From Tillus elongatus (Eukaryota; Arthropoda; Insecta; Coleoptera; Cleridae): a stretch of DNA of 64,000 bases. Position 1 is the first letter of the stretch. Every line of letters begins with the position of its first letter. The translations under genes and the position numbers were made by a program. Positions 1-10,712 of this stretch are shown piece after piece. The stretch is taken from the NCBI GenBank assembly GCA_964006375.1, contig OZ023265.1, positions 162,328,118 through 162,392,117 on the forward strand, given 5' to 3'. The notes under the pieces were generated by a model. The model ran no database searches, was not told the DNA's origin, and worked only from the letters and a program-made list of their open reading frames with translations.

Positions 1-15
1 CAAATCCTATGTTTA

Positions 16-223
16 GATGCAAAACACGACATATCCACTCATTTCCTTTAAATTTTAGTTTTGTGTGGTCAGTTCGATTCCAACTTTATAATTTTCCTAA
101 TTTAGACTAAAGTATGCAAATAAACGAAAGTTGAATGAAGTAAATATCTCCAAACATAAACATATAGCAATTTTTTGCGATTTTCTCAAAACTTGTTTAC
201 TCGGATATGTCGCGTTTTGCATC
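16..223. mobile_element. Short TIR element (MITE-like), 208 bp
   Basis: The left end (16-39) and right end (about 200-223) are inverted copies of each other over roughly 22 bp with one mismatch, and both ends abut TA dinucleotides (14-15 and 224-225). The interior is AT-rich and has no reading frame of its own. TA flanks and inverted ends fit a Tc1/mariner-type MITE. Only one copy is seen in the window, so the family cannot be confirmed here. Confidence 0.55.
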
Positions 224-235
224 TATACCCCTCAA

Positions 236-600
236 ATGTCAATGCAGGCACTCCAGGTATCCATACCTGCTCTAATCTGCAAGTGTGTATGCCCTCGGCG
301 AACGGCAGCGACCCCTAGCTGCGGTTTGCAGGAGATGCAGAGTAAATATTACGTCATTGGGCCATTGAAGACGGCCTGGACGGTACTGGAATATGAATAC
401 AGGCCTTTATCTGATAGTAACGGTCGCCTGGAGCAACCTGCGCCCGCTTTTTAAACCTAATATACAACATATATGCTCTTGTTTATTTTGCGAACGGTCT
501 AAAGCGTTCCTGTTTGCAGGGCGTTAACCCTTTTATAAGAATAAACGGTACAGATATAAAGTAAAACTTTCCTGTGTTTAAATATGTTGACAAAGAATTT
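236..600. other. GC-richer non-repetitive stretch, unassigned
   Basis: Positions 236-454 are clearly less AT-rich than their surroundings and are open in one plus-strand frame ending at 454. The frame starts inside the MITE-like element, and I recognise no domain in it. It may be a fragment of an unrecognised retroelement or host sequence. The remainder to 600 shows nothing I can name. Confidence 0.3.
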
Positions 601-736
601 TAATTTTTTGTGAATTTTCTTTAAAAAAAAATCACTAATGAGGAGATCCCGACTTATGAATTTTGAAAAAATTCCTTCAAATGAGCACTAATTAGGCCCC
701 CGAGAACTTTCATCCGGGGTCAGTTTCATTTTTATA

Positions 737-738
<2 letters not shown>

Positions 739-831
<93 letters not shown>
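739..831. repeat. (AT)n microsatellite with ATGT end
   Basis: Uninterrupted TA dinucleotides ending in TATG units. The left flank is the recurring module (hairpin, then the CCGGGGTCAGTTTCA motif) and the right flank is the recurring ACACCGATAACTCAAAAAAT motif, so the array lies inside a dispersed repeat. Confidence 0.95.
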
Positions 832-832
<1 letters not shown>

Positions 833-1074
833 ACACCGATAACTCAAAAAATAATGGGCTAATTTTGATAAAATTCAATGATTACCTTCGTTTTGCAAGT
901 GGCTTCGATAAGTTCGTTAGCCAGGAAAATCTGCTTAGTTTAAATAGATTAAACAATGCATTGTTTTAATTACACAGACGGATTCCCCCGGTCAGTGTCA
1001 GTTCCGAGCTGACCTTAAATGTATGGAATTTCGATCACGAAATTATAATCCATGTTTGTAAGAAAATAAATTCG

Positions 1075-1377
1075 GGACTCAGCAAGCGCGTTATAGTAGT
1101 GAATGTTTATTAAATGCTTCAAATTTGAATAGCTCAATTTGTTATTAACTTAAGGTTCGTTGGCCAGGAAACTTGTTTTTTCGGGAACATTTTAGGTTTA
1201 TTTTCGAAAAATTTTTGGACATTTTCAAACAATAAAGTTACTTTAATGAAATATTGCTTCTACTATATAGGTTATACTTGTAACCAAATTTGATGGCTGC
1301 TTTCTTTTAAAAAACACATATTTGCTATTTAAAACATTTTTATTAAAATTCACTATCATAATGCACTTGTTGCGTCC
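1075..1377 (+). mobile_element. MITE-D copy, 303 bp
   Basis: It starts with a GGAC(G)CAGCAAG-type end and finishes with the inverse, CTTGTTGCGTCC. The terminal inverted repeats are about 36 bp and include the GTGAAT...ATTCAC core. Length (303 bp) and interior match the copies at 23243, 58367 and 63463. No coding capacity. Confidence 0.75.
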
Positions 1378-1460
1378 AAACTTTTTGTTTTTCAGTTGTA
1401 TGCACTTCTGAAGAAACATTCCATAGATAAATACTGAAACTGATATGTATTGTGAACAAG

Positions 1461-1866
1461 AAATATTGAAAGGTGTACGACAAAGACGCATATTACCGCC
1501 ATATTAGTTCAATTTGTTTAAAAAAGATGCAATAAATAAGCTAAAAGAAGAGACAGTGGGAATAAAAATAAATGGACCAGCGTTCTATTGCATGAGGTAC
1601 GCAGATGACATAGCGCTTATAACAGAAACAAAAAAAAATCAAAGCAGGCTTAATCTACTGGATGTTGTTCTAAGACTATTCAAATTAAAAATCAATATGA
1701 AGGAAATAAAACTAACGAAGAAAATGAAAAATGGCATAACGTTAAACGGCCAGCAACTTGACCAGTAGAAATATTCACGTTCTTTGGGAGTATTATTATG
1801 GGCTATAGTAAATCAGGGAAACAACTAAGGGAGGGGGGCGCGATTATAACGCAAGCATTCTGCACT
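1461..1866 (+). pseudogene. Reverse transcriptase fragment of an RTE-like LINE
   Basis: The plus-strand frame contains MRYADDIALITE, the catalytic YADD box of a non-LTR reverse transcriptase, preceded by a degenerate G-V-R-Q segment and followed by the LKIN region and a degraded F-x-x-F-G-S-I block. A stop lies at 1766-1768, and the downstream match resumes in another frame. Only about 130 residues of a protein that is usually near 1000 are present. The motif style resembles RTE/BovB-type enzymes more than LINE-A in this window. The clade is an inference. Confidence 0.7.
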
Positions 1867-1879
1867 AATAATGATTCTA

Positions 1880-2305
1880 ACTTTGGATCTCCTTTCTACA
1901 AAACCTGAATGCTATAAGACATCAGTCACCGCCACCCTTGATCGCTCAGACCACGGCATGGTCACTGCTTCCTGCGCAATGCAACACGAGGTCACACAGT
2001 CATCACATCCACGTATCGTTTGGCACTACAACTCCGCGAACTGGGACGAAATGCGTGATTACTTTTCCTCATTTCCATGGGCGTCTGTCTGCTTCTCTCA
2101 TCCTGACCCCTCTAATATCTCACAAAACGTCAACAAAATTATCCAAGCTGGCATGGAATTATTTATTCCACGTGCACAGAAACCCTCTTAAGCCACTCAA
2201 AAGCCTTGGTTCTCTAAATCTTGTGACAAGGCCAGACTTGAAAAGGTCAAAGCTCACTAAACGCTTCTACACAATCCCAGTCAAGAAAACCGTCAACCAT
2301 TTAAC
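1880..2305 (+). pseudogene. LINE-A copy 1, 5' part (broken by Penelope insertion)
   Basis: This matches the better LINE-A copy at 24.4-24.8 kb and covers the end of the endonuclease domain (the R-S-D-H block) and the linker before the reverse transcriptase. The frame is broken by indels and a stop at 2188. The sequence stops at the direct repeat AACCATTTAAC (2295-2305) and continues at 3584, so this and the next LINE-A entry were one element before the Penelope-like insertion. Confidence 0.85.
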
Positions 2306-2321
2306 TTTTTATTCCTGATCC

Positions 2322-2722
2322 ATGAACACAGTTAGTAATATGTTCATCCATAACAAGGACAATATCCCAGACCTTAAGAAGTCAGGCGTTTATCGTTTAA
2401 CATGTGGTGCTTCCGATTGCAATGCTGTTTACATCGGGAGAACAGGAAGATCATTAAGCACCAGGGTGTCAGAGCATTTCAGGAGCAGAAATCAGGTGAA
2501 CAATGACACGTCAGTCTTTGGTAGTCATTTAAGAGAGAGTGGTCACTGCTTCAATAAGAAAACTGATGCCAGGATTCTACATCCTTCAAGTTTTGGAGTG
2601 GAAAATTCATCTTAGAAGAAATGGAGATTTTAAAACATGTCAAATGTTCCAACAACGAAGTTTTGAACCTGTCCAACACAGACATTTCGAATTTTCCTTC
2701 ATTGTATAATCATTTAATGAAC
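2322..2722 (+). pseudogene. GIY-YIG endonuclease domain of Penelope-like element
   Basis: Residues encoded from about 2382 read S-G-V-Y-R-L-T-C...VYIGRTGRSLSTRVSEH, a GIY-YIG nuclease core with its catalytic Arg and a following Glu-His. This domain is the C-terminal endonuclease of Penelope-like retroelements. A later H-L-R-E-S-G-H segment and an F-I-L-E-E-M-E-I-L-K segment, also seen in the 63.2-kb copy, follow after a one-base frame change near 2605. The C-terminus then runs to a stop at about 2720. The N-terminal reverse transcriptase is missing, so the protein is non-functional here. Confidence 0.85.
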
Positions 2723-3491
2723 TAATATTACCAGTAGTCTATGGTTCCTCTATGGCTAAATCTTGACGTATACGAAGTTGGCTGTTCTATGGCTCCCCCT
2801 CCTCTCCACGATTTGTCCCTGACGTTTCCGCTGTTCTGTCCTTGCTTTTGGTTCACCGTTTCGCTGTCTAACCAGCGCCATCTGCTTTATTGCAGTTTTC
2901 ATTAATGGCCGACGTTCACTCTCGTCTTGTGGTTTGAGTTGTCGTTTGTATTGTTTTGATGACGCCATGAATCGATTTTCCGGCACATTTGGGTATGTTG
3001 TTGTTGGACCGCTGGTACAATAGATGAAGACTCCAGCCTTGGCAACCTGTGTATAGTTTGAATCTAATTTTTCAAGAATTAGAAAGTAAGTATTGATGCC
3101 ATTTTGTTTTTCTCGTATCACTGTTATGTTTTGCTCTGTCAGTTCACTCCACTGCTTTTTTCGCTTTGTCGATTCAATTTGACCTTTTAGCTGTTGCACT
3201 AACTAGCCAGCTTTTTAACTCTTTTAGCTTTTGTTCTGTTCTGATAATGATGGCCTTTAGCCTGTTTTGACTGCTTGTTTTTGACTGTAATGTGAATTAA
3301 GTAACTTTTTAGTTGTAACTTGTAGTTTTTGCTTTGTATTCGGCATGCAACATTGCTTTTCAACCTATTTTTAACTTATTTTGCTACTTGACTGTAGATT
3401 TTTTAACCTTGATGATGTATGTAAAGTCTAACTTGAGATCATTGTGCTTAAACTAGCACAATTGCCTACCAGAAGACTTGCCAGAAGATTT
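2723..3491 (+). other. 3' non-coding region of the Penelope-like insertion
   Basis: This lies between the end of the GIY-YIG frame and the hammerhead-like motif. A 147-codon antisense frame (2756-3199) exists but has no recognisable domain, and I treat it as chance. Confidence 0.5.
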
Positions 3492-3532
3492 GCCCCTGAT
3501 GATGGCTATTGTATAGTCGAAACGCGTAGGGC
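3492..3532 (+). ncRNA. Putative hammerhead ribozyme of Penelope-like element
   Basis: All elements of a minimal type-I hammerhead occur in order: stem I strand GCCC (3492-3495), core CTGATGA (3496-3502), a 5-bp stem II GGCTA/TAGTC (3504-3508 with 3514-3518), GAA (3519-3521), a 2-bp stem III AC/GT, the cleavage-site base A3528, and the stem I partner GGGC (3529-3532). One extra base (T3503) sits between the core and stem II. Very short stem III is typical of Penelope-associated hammerheads. Activity is an inference. Confidence 0.6.
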
Positions 3533-3583
3533 TCCTCATCAATAAATTTTACTGTCTGGATGAAGCCTCTCATTAAGTACCTT

Positions 3584-4934
3584 AACCATTTAACGACGGA
3601 AGAAACCGCTATGTCCGCATTCTCTCTGAGGCAAAAAACTCGTTTAATAGCCATATCAAAAACAAAGTCCTCTCAATCTCCAACGGCAGCAAGCCCTTCT
3701 GGACTCTTGCTAAATCTATTGAGATTAATTTCTGCAAGAGCACGTTTCCTTGTTTCAGGGGATAAAATTGTTTCTACCGCCCCGGGAAAGGCTGAACTTC
3801 TTGCCTCGTTGTTCACCGGCAATTCTACTCTAAACCCACCTCCAAATGTTCAACCACCAACAGTGCCCAATGTCGCGCATAAAATCACGGATAACATTTT
3901 CAAAACTAAAAAGGTACGAAAGCTGCTCTATTCCCTTAATACCAGGAAAGCCTCTGGCCTTGACGAGATCCCAGCAATTGTTCTTAAAAAATGCGCGCCA
4001 GAACTTGCTCCTGTCCTGACTCGTCTGTTTCAGACATCTTACAATAGAGGCATATTCCCTAGTAACTGGAAAACTGCTCGAGTACAACCCGTCCCCAAGA
4101 AAGGATCCAAAGTGCTTCCCAGCAACTACAGGCCTATTCCTCTTCTTTCAGTCGTCTTTAAAGTGATGGACAAGTATATAAACAACGAATTACTAAAATT
4201 TCTTGAAAAACACAGTCTATCCACGACAGGCAGTATGGATTCCCTCAGCGCAGATCAACTGCCGACCTCCTTTCTTTTGTCACCCATTCTTGGAACAATT
4301 CTATGGAACTACACGGTGAAACCCAGATTGCCGCTCTAGACATATCCAAAGCATTCGACCAGGTCTGGCACGCAGCGCTGCTTAATAAACTTCCAGCCTA
4401 TGGCATACCAACAAAACTCTGTACCTGGAGAGCAAATTTCCTCTCCAACCGGAGCATTTCTGTTGTCGTAGATGGCCATTCCTCTAAACTGTATCCAATT
4501 AATGCAGGAGTCCCTCAAGGTTCAGCTTTAGCCCCTACTTTGTTTCCTTTCCACATCAATGACCTCCTCTCTAGCACATTCAACCCAGTTCACAGTTACG
4601 CGGTCGACAGCACCCTCCACTCAAATATACAATATTCTAAGCCTGTCTCTTAAACCCAATTGGATGAGTATCACAGACTCATGGAGGGTTCTGTCTCTGT
4701 GGATCTCCAAAAAAATATTAGACTGGGGAAGTAGAAATCTTATATAATTCAACTCTACTGTAAACCCATCACAATGAACAACCAAGTTATTCAAAGTAAT
4801 GAGTCCTTTTCACTTGTTGGCATCTCTGTAGATCGAAATCTCAATCTCAATCTAAGAAGCGGTTGCTAAGAAATTAGCAAACACTTTTCACCATCTAATC
4901 TCTATACCTTATATACTTCACAAATAAGGCCAAT
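3584..4934 (+). pseudogene. LINE-A copy 1, reverse transcriptase part
   Basis: This continues LINE-A after the nested insertion. The minus-YADD half of the reverse transcriptase (T-R-K-A-S-G-L-D-E-I-P, N-Y-R-P) and the L-D-I-S-K-A-F-D-Q-V-W-H block are recognisable in different frames. The catalytic box reads YAVD instead of YADD near 4600, so the active site is lost. Further stops and at least two internal deletions occur between 4640 and 4870. The copy ends at about 4934, next to the mariner-1 insertion, without the normal LINE-A 3' end. Confidence 0.85.
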
Positions 4935-4937
4935 CTA

Positions 4938-6605
4938 AATCTCTCAGACACACCATTTGCGAGATATTTCAATTTTTGTATGTCGAAGTCGCTCAAAAAT
5001 TAATTTTTCTCAAGTAATTAATTGTATTGTCTGCAAATTTTAACAACAAATAAAACAACAAAAAAGTTTATAACATTTTATGATACCTGACTACAATAAA
5101 TGTTCAAAATGGCCATCCACCACTTCAATACACTTTCGTATTCTGCGGAGCATACATCGTCGTACTATGTGAAATATTTCTGGTGTATTTCTAATTTGTT
5201 CGCATCTAAGTACAATTCTTGCTGCAGATCATCAACATTTTCAACATTTGCTTCATAAACAATACTTCTGAGATTCCCCCATAAATAAAAGTCCATAGGA
5301 TTAAAATCAGGGGATCGAGCCGGCCATGGCTGAGGTCCACCGCGTCCGATCCATCTGAGTCCAAAAGTATTGTTTAAGTAATTTCTGACATTTAGGGCAA
5401 AATGTGGGGGGGGGGTCCTCCGTCATGCTAAACCACAGGTTATGTCTTATGTCAAGAGGTATATTTTCTAATAACCTATTTAGTTGGTTTTGCAGGAATT
5501 CAAGATAAGTTGTAGCATTAAGTCTGTGAGGTAAAAAAATTGGTCCTATCAAATTACACCCTACAATTCCAGCCCACACATTTTAGGAAAATTGCTGTTT
5601 ATGATGCCGTTCAAAAACTGCGTGCGGATTTTCGTCAGCCCAAATATGGCTGTTACGAAACTTGACGATCCCGTCGCGCCTAAATCCAGACTCGTCGGTG
5701 AAAAATACACAATTCAACAAGTTCTCTACATTATTATGTTGAAGAAACCATTGACAAAATTGTAGGCGGGGTATAAAATCTCTTTCAGGCGATGGTGCCT
5801 GCACACGTTGGATGTGATATGGACGCAATTGTTGCTCGTGAAGAACTCGCCATATCGTTGCGATGCTCCCAGATGATTGGCCATTTCCCTAGTACTTATT
5901 TTTGGATTTTGTTCAATTTCATCCAGGACAACCTCTTCAAAATCAGGATTTCGTGCACTTTGTGGTCTGCGTCGATCAGCATTAACTTTATTAAAGGTAC
6001 CTGGTAAAAAAATATATATTCGAAAGAGACAGATCGGTGTATTAAATCATGTAAGTATGTACCTGTTTCTCGCGGACGAATGTCAATCCGTTGAAACATC
6101 CTTCTGCCTGGAATTCTCCGATTTGGGAAGGCTTCTTCATACAGTCGTTTCGCCTCATAGCAGTTACCAAAATCCCGTGAATACATAATATGCATGTCTG
6201 TTAGTTTATTGTTGGTAATGACTTCCATATTTAATTAGAAAAATTACGGACAATACAATTAATTACTTAAAAATAGTGAGTAGTCTCAAACATCAAAGTC
6301 AAATGTAGTATGTCACGACGAAAACGCAAAAGTCAAGTCCCGTAACGATGGAAACCACTTTGTTAAATGGTTTGTTCAAAGTTTGTTATCATGGCTTTTT
6401 ATTTTATCTTCATGATTGTGTCTTGTCAGGTTTTTTTTCTGGTAAGATTTTAATTTTTAACTAGAGAATAAGAAAATTAAGTTTATACATACTGATAGCA
6501 ATTAAAAGGTGAAAATGTTATCCATGATTTGCCGCAGAATTAATTTTTGAGCGACATCGACATACAAAAATTGAAATATCTCGAAAATGGTGTGTCCGAG
6601 AAATT
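4938..6605 (-). mobile_element. Mariner-1: complete but decayed Tc1/mariner-type transposon
   Basis: Inverted ends of about 65 bp lie at 4938-5004 and 6539-6605 with only a few mismatches, beginning AAT(C/T)TCTC(A/G)GACACACC. Each is bordered by TA (4936-4937, 6606-6607), the target duplication of the Tc1/mariner superfamily. A minus-strand transposase fills the interior. Length is 1668 bp. Frameshifts and stops show it cannot move by itself. Confidence 0.88.
5091..6228 (-). pseudogene. Mariner-1 DDE transposase, frameshifted, with one intron
   Basis: The N-terminus (from ATG at 6226-6228) has a helix-turn-helix-like region with E-A-F-P-N-R-R-I-P and R-P-R-E-T-G. A 62-bp GT...AG interval (6001-6062) interrupts the frame; removing it joins R-E-T-G to T-F-N-K-V-N-A-D and keeps the frame open. 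The catalytic core follows: F-F-T-D-E-S-G-F (first Asp), W-A-G-I-V-G, then the second Asp block, shifted by an expanded G run at 5406-5414, then S-P-D-F-N-P-M-D-F near 5300. The C-terminus H-F-E-H-L-L stops at 5091-5093. This layout matches IS630/Tc1/mariner transposases. Several frame changes make it non-functional. Confidence 0.85.
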
Positions 6606-6607
6606 TA

Positions 6608-7626
6608 AATCACGTATACATTTGTTGCTTACAATTGATAAGGGCTGCAACGTACGGTATGTCAAAATTACTGGGTGTCAAAAAATTATAGCCAATTGAA
6701 TGCAAGCCATGTCTTACAGGTGGCGCCATTTGCCAGCAGTGTTATTAACAATAACATATTTAAATTTCTTGCCCTCGAAAACCCCCACATGCCAAGTTAA
6801 ACGTCAAAATTTTAATTTGACTCGGACTTATTCGTGAAAACTGACAAAAACAAATAACTTTAACACGCTGTATTTAAAAAACTAAGCATTTGCGGACCCA
6901 TGTTTATATGGAAAAATAGTCTTATTTTTTGTACTGAATGTGCACCTGTAACATAGACCATCATTTTTAAAACAGCCTGTATAATAGGAATAGGAAATAG
7001 GAATACTTACTCTGTATTTCCATGGTTCGCTCCCCTCCTTAACGCCATTCCAGCACGTGCCATTCCACCTGCAGCAAACAAAAGTACACGTGTTTATTAT
7101 GAATTATCTACCGAAGACTTATATTAATATGAAGATCCACACTTAAAGGTAGTCACGGATTGTTAAAACTCTTAAGAATTTAAAGTTTATTTCACAAGCA
7201 AGGATTGATAACATATTTTAAATACTTATTTATTAATTCAAACACCCAACAGAAACAATTTCATTTTACAGGAGATTAAAAATAACACACGGAATACTCA
7301 GCATCCGTGAAATATAACAACATAATAAAAACACATTCTAAAAGAGTACAAAATCGAGTCAAATACTCTGGATTTATACAACAGATGTACAGAGACAAAA
7401 TAACAAAATATAGACAGGCCTCCGACACAAAAAAGAATGTGATTTAAAAAGTCCGCGTTTGTGATTATTTTAGAAACGTCAAAATTACATTGTGAAGTTA
7501 TCAACGTTTGGAGGCAAATATAAGCGTCTATAATTTATAGAAATTGTCTATAGGTACAGTCACAAGTTATAAACATCATTGTACTTACACACTGTAATTG
7601 CGGAATCAAAATAAAGAAATAAAAAA
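6608..7626. other. Non-coding mosaic, no gene seen
   Basis: AT-rich sequence with no supported reading frame. A short minus-strand frame at 7298-7504 has no recognisable domain. Confidence 0.5.
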
Positions 7627-8083
7627 GTGCGTTATGGTAGTGAATTTTTATTAAATACTTCAAATTTAAATAACTCAATTTTCTATAAACTTAGAGAGTT
7701 TGAGTTTAATTTTAATACGTAGTAAGGTCTCTCCTAAGGCAAGATATCCACAAAATTTCATTAAAATAACTTTGTAATTTTCGGAGAAAAAATTTTTTTC
7801 GAAAGAAAATGTAAAATTTGAATAACTCAATTTTCTCTAAACTTAGAAAGTTGAATTTTGGTACGTAGTAAGATCTCTCCTGAGGCAACATATATAGTAA
7901 ATTTCATTAAAACAGCTTTGTTACTTTCGGAGAAAAAATTTTTTTCGAAAGAAAACTCAAAATTTTTCCGGAAAACCCCGTCCGATGTTTCTGTATAACG
8001 AACTCATCCAAGCCATTAATAAAAGAAAAGCACTTGCCAAGTTTCATCGAAATCCGTTAATTATTTTTTGAGTTATCAGACGG

Positions 8084-8161
<78 letters not shown>
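7627..8161 (+). repeat. Interspersed repeat unit ending in (AT)n, copy 1
   Basis: This starts with the AGTGCGTTATGGTAGTGAATTTTTATT end of MITE-D and contains two similar blocks of about 150 bp, each beginning ATAACTCAATTTTCT and ending in the CGGAGAAAAAATTTTTTTCG motif. It finishes with GAGTTATC and an (AT)n array at 8087-8161. The same arrangement recurs at 8563-9098 and 51580-51910. Confidence 0.75.
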
Positions 8162-8163
<2 letters not shown>

Positions 8164-8562
8164 ATATAAAAATTAAACCTATTTACAAATGAACTTTAAT
8201 ATGATATTATGCTGTGACAATACCTCTCTCAAGCAGTGGCGATTTCTCCTAGTGAGCTAGGTGTGCGCCGCACACCCTAAAATATAATCAAAATGTGCAC
8301 AGTTATATATGTTTTATTTCTTTTTCCCTTAGTCTTAATACACTACATATTTTATGATAATCGATTTAATTTACTTATTTGATTTCATATATAGTCGGTT
8401 AATAGTGACTTGGAATGAAGTAGATACCACATCTTCTAACATATTTAGAGAATATGAGTAGACCAATAGCAACTGGGAATGAATTCGGTCAGTCCCCCAC
8501 CCACGTGTTTAAATAGTGAGGGAAATACCATTGATTTAACACTGCAGTGAGCTATAAAAATT

Positions 8563-9104
<542 letters not shown>

Positions 9105-9206
9105 CATATAAAAATTGAAACTAACCCCGGATATGGGTTCTAGGGGTCCCAGTTCGCACTCATTTGAAAGAATTTTTGCAAAGTCTCACCATCGATATCT
9201 CTCTAT

Positions 9207-9240
9207 TAGTGAATTTTTTTTAAAAAAAATTCACTAAAAG
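9207..9240. repeat. TTAGTGAATTTT palindromic hairpin
   Basis: TTAGTGAATTTTTT is followed directly by its inverse AAAATTCACTAA, able to form a long hairpin. The same palindrome marks module junctions near 21284, 22329, 41159, 52014, 59551 and 61582. Confidence 0.75.
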
Positions 9241-9514
9241 TTTGGGGCGCAGCAAGTGCATTATTGTAGTGAATTTTCATAAGAATTGTAGACTATTAGT
9301 AACGTATATTATTAAAACTAATTCTTTAAATTTATATGAACCTTGGAGATCAGTTTTATAGGTCCCAGTAAGCAATTACTTAAAGAAATTTCTATTTTCA
9401 ATGGAGATAGTAAATTAAAATTTGGTACATATATGTAAGTACTGCAAGTCTCTTTTAAAAAGTTGTTACAAATTTCATTAAACCACAAAAGTTTTCCAGA
9501 TTTTTTTTATTATT

Positions 9515-9815
9515 TACAAGGGGAAAGTACCTGCCAAATTATAAAAGCAGCAGGTATTTTTCCTTATTAATTGACCAATTTTTGCAAACACAACAACAAA
9601 AAGGGTTTTTCAAAACAAATTTGTAGTTAAACACGAAGCTCAGTATGTGATTTTTCTTTAATTTAGTACCCACGATGCGTTTACATAGGTTTTACTAGGG
9701 CTTAAATTTGATAATGGGAAATTGAGTTATCAAATTTGAAACATTTTTACTAAAATTATCTACCAAATAACGTAATTGCTGCACCCAGACCCTTTTCAAT
9801 ACTTCAATACAATTT
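9515..9815 (+). repeat. Direct repeat, copy 1 of a 300-bp pair
   Basis: CCTGCCAAATTATAAA, a TATTTTTCCTTA block, AACAAATTTGTA and a MITE-D-like end CAAATAACGTAATTGCTGCACCC occur in the same order at 10380-10712. The copies are clearly diverged. Confidence 0.6.
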
Positions 9816-10379
9816 ACTGTTGCTGTATCCATACCTTTTTTAAATTATAAAATATTGTAGTTCTCTATGTGAGACTGACAAACAAGGCAATCTCAAATTC
9901 ATTTTTGGAAAAAAAAACGAATGAAATGAGGTAACAATTTAAACATAATGTGAAAATCTTGGTTCGCTGCTTCGTCGAGGGGTTCGCCTCCACCTTCTGC
10001 ATGCTTACAACCACCCTTAACCACCCAAAAACCCACAATGTAAACAAGAAAAATTTCTTGGCACCAACCCTGAAGAAAGTATAGGGGTTCTGGGTGGAGT
10101 AAAGAGGATTTTAAGGAAGTATAACTGCAAAATGGGATAAAGGCGGCTTATAGAGCCCCCCCCCCCTGCTTTTCGCACTTTCCGCTCACATTTGCTTTTT
10201 ATTTTCTTCCCCGCCCAGCACCCCTGTTAAGTCCTGGCTCCGTAACTTTCTTGGAAGCTGTTTGCAAGAAATTTATCTTCTGGCATGTGCATCCAGAAAG
10301 TGTTCTAAGCAGGTTTCTGACATTTTTTTCTTAAAGTCCCCCGTGTGCTAAACTGTAAATTTACCAAAAATTTTAGTTT
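9816..10379. other. Non-coding spacer with a C run
   Basis: No supported gene. It holds a short C homopolymer near 10160 and lies between the two diverged direct repeats. Confidence 0.5.
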
Positions 10380-10712
10380 TATTTACAAAAGGAATGTACC
10401 TGCCAAATTATAAACGCGGCATGTATTTTTCCTTAATAATCGCTTGGTTGATCCGTTTTAGTCAACTCAATCGAACCAGTTTCTGCAAACAAAATAAGAA
10501 AAAAAAAATTTTTTTGAAACAAATTTGTAATTATTTTTTACATTTAGTACACACGCTGCCTTTATATGGGTTTTACTATGTATCAAAACTGAAGATTCTA
10601 GTTTAGATAAGTCTAGTCTAGATTAGTAAACTGAGTTATCACCATTTGAATTTTTTTTACGAAAATTCGCTACCATAACGCAATTTCTACACCTAAACCC
10701 TTTTCAACATAT
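10380..10712 (+). repeat. Direct repeat, copy 2; Gypsy insertion site at its end
   Basis: This is the second copy of the 9515-9815 repeat. Its terminal ACGCAATTTCTACACCTAAACCC segment stops a few bases before the Gypsy LTR at 10713. Confidence 0.6.

Larger units (their letters stand above)
2306..3583 (+). mobile_element. Penelope-like element fragment, nested in LINE-A
   Basis: A 1278-bp insertion flanked by an 11-bp direct repeat AACCATTTAAC (2295-2305 and 3584-3594), where the uninterrupted LINE-A copies have a single copy. Inside are a GIY-YIG endonuclease tail, a roughly 760-bp non-coding 3' region and, close to the 3' end, a hammerhead-like motif. Penelope-like elements are known to combine a reverse transcriptase with a GIY-YIG domain and to carry hammerhead motifs. 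The reverse transcriptase is absent, so the copy is 5' truncated. Confidence 0.85.

Noticed and set aside
131..454. 107-codon frame at the window start
   Set aside because: It begins inside the MITE-like element and crosses its boundary. The GC-richer end is noted as a segment but no protein family is recognised.
2756..3199. 147-codon minus-strand frame
   Set aside because: Lies in the 3' non-coding part of the Penelope-like insert, antisense, with no recognisable domain.
3560..4087. Minus-strand and other-frame ORFs across LINE-A copies (also at 24839, 33644, 55606)
   Set aside because: Shadows of the LINE frames.
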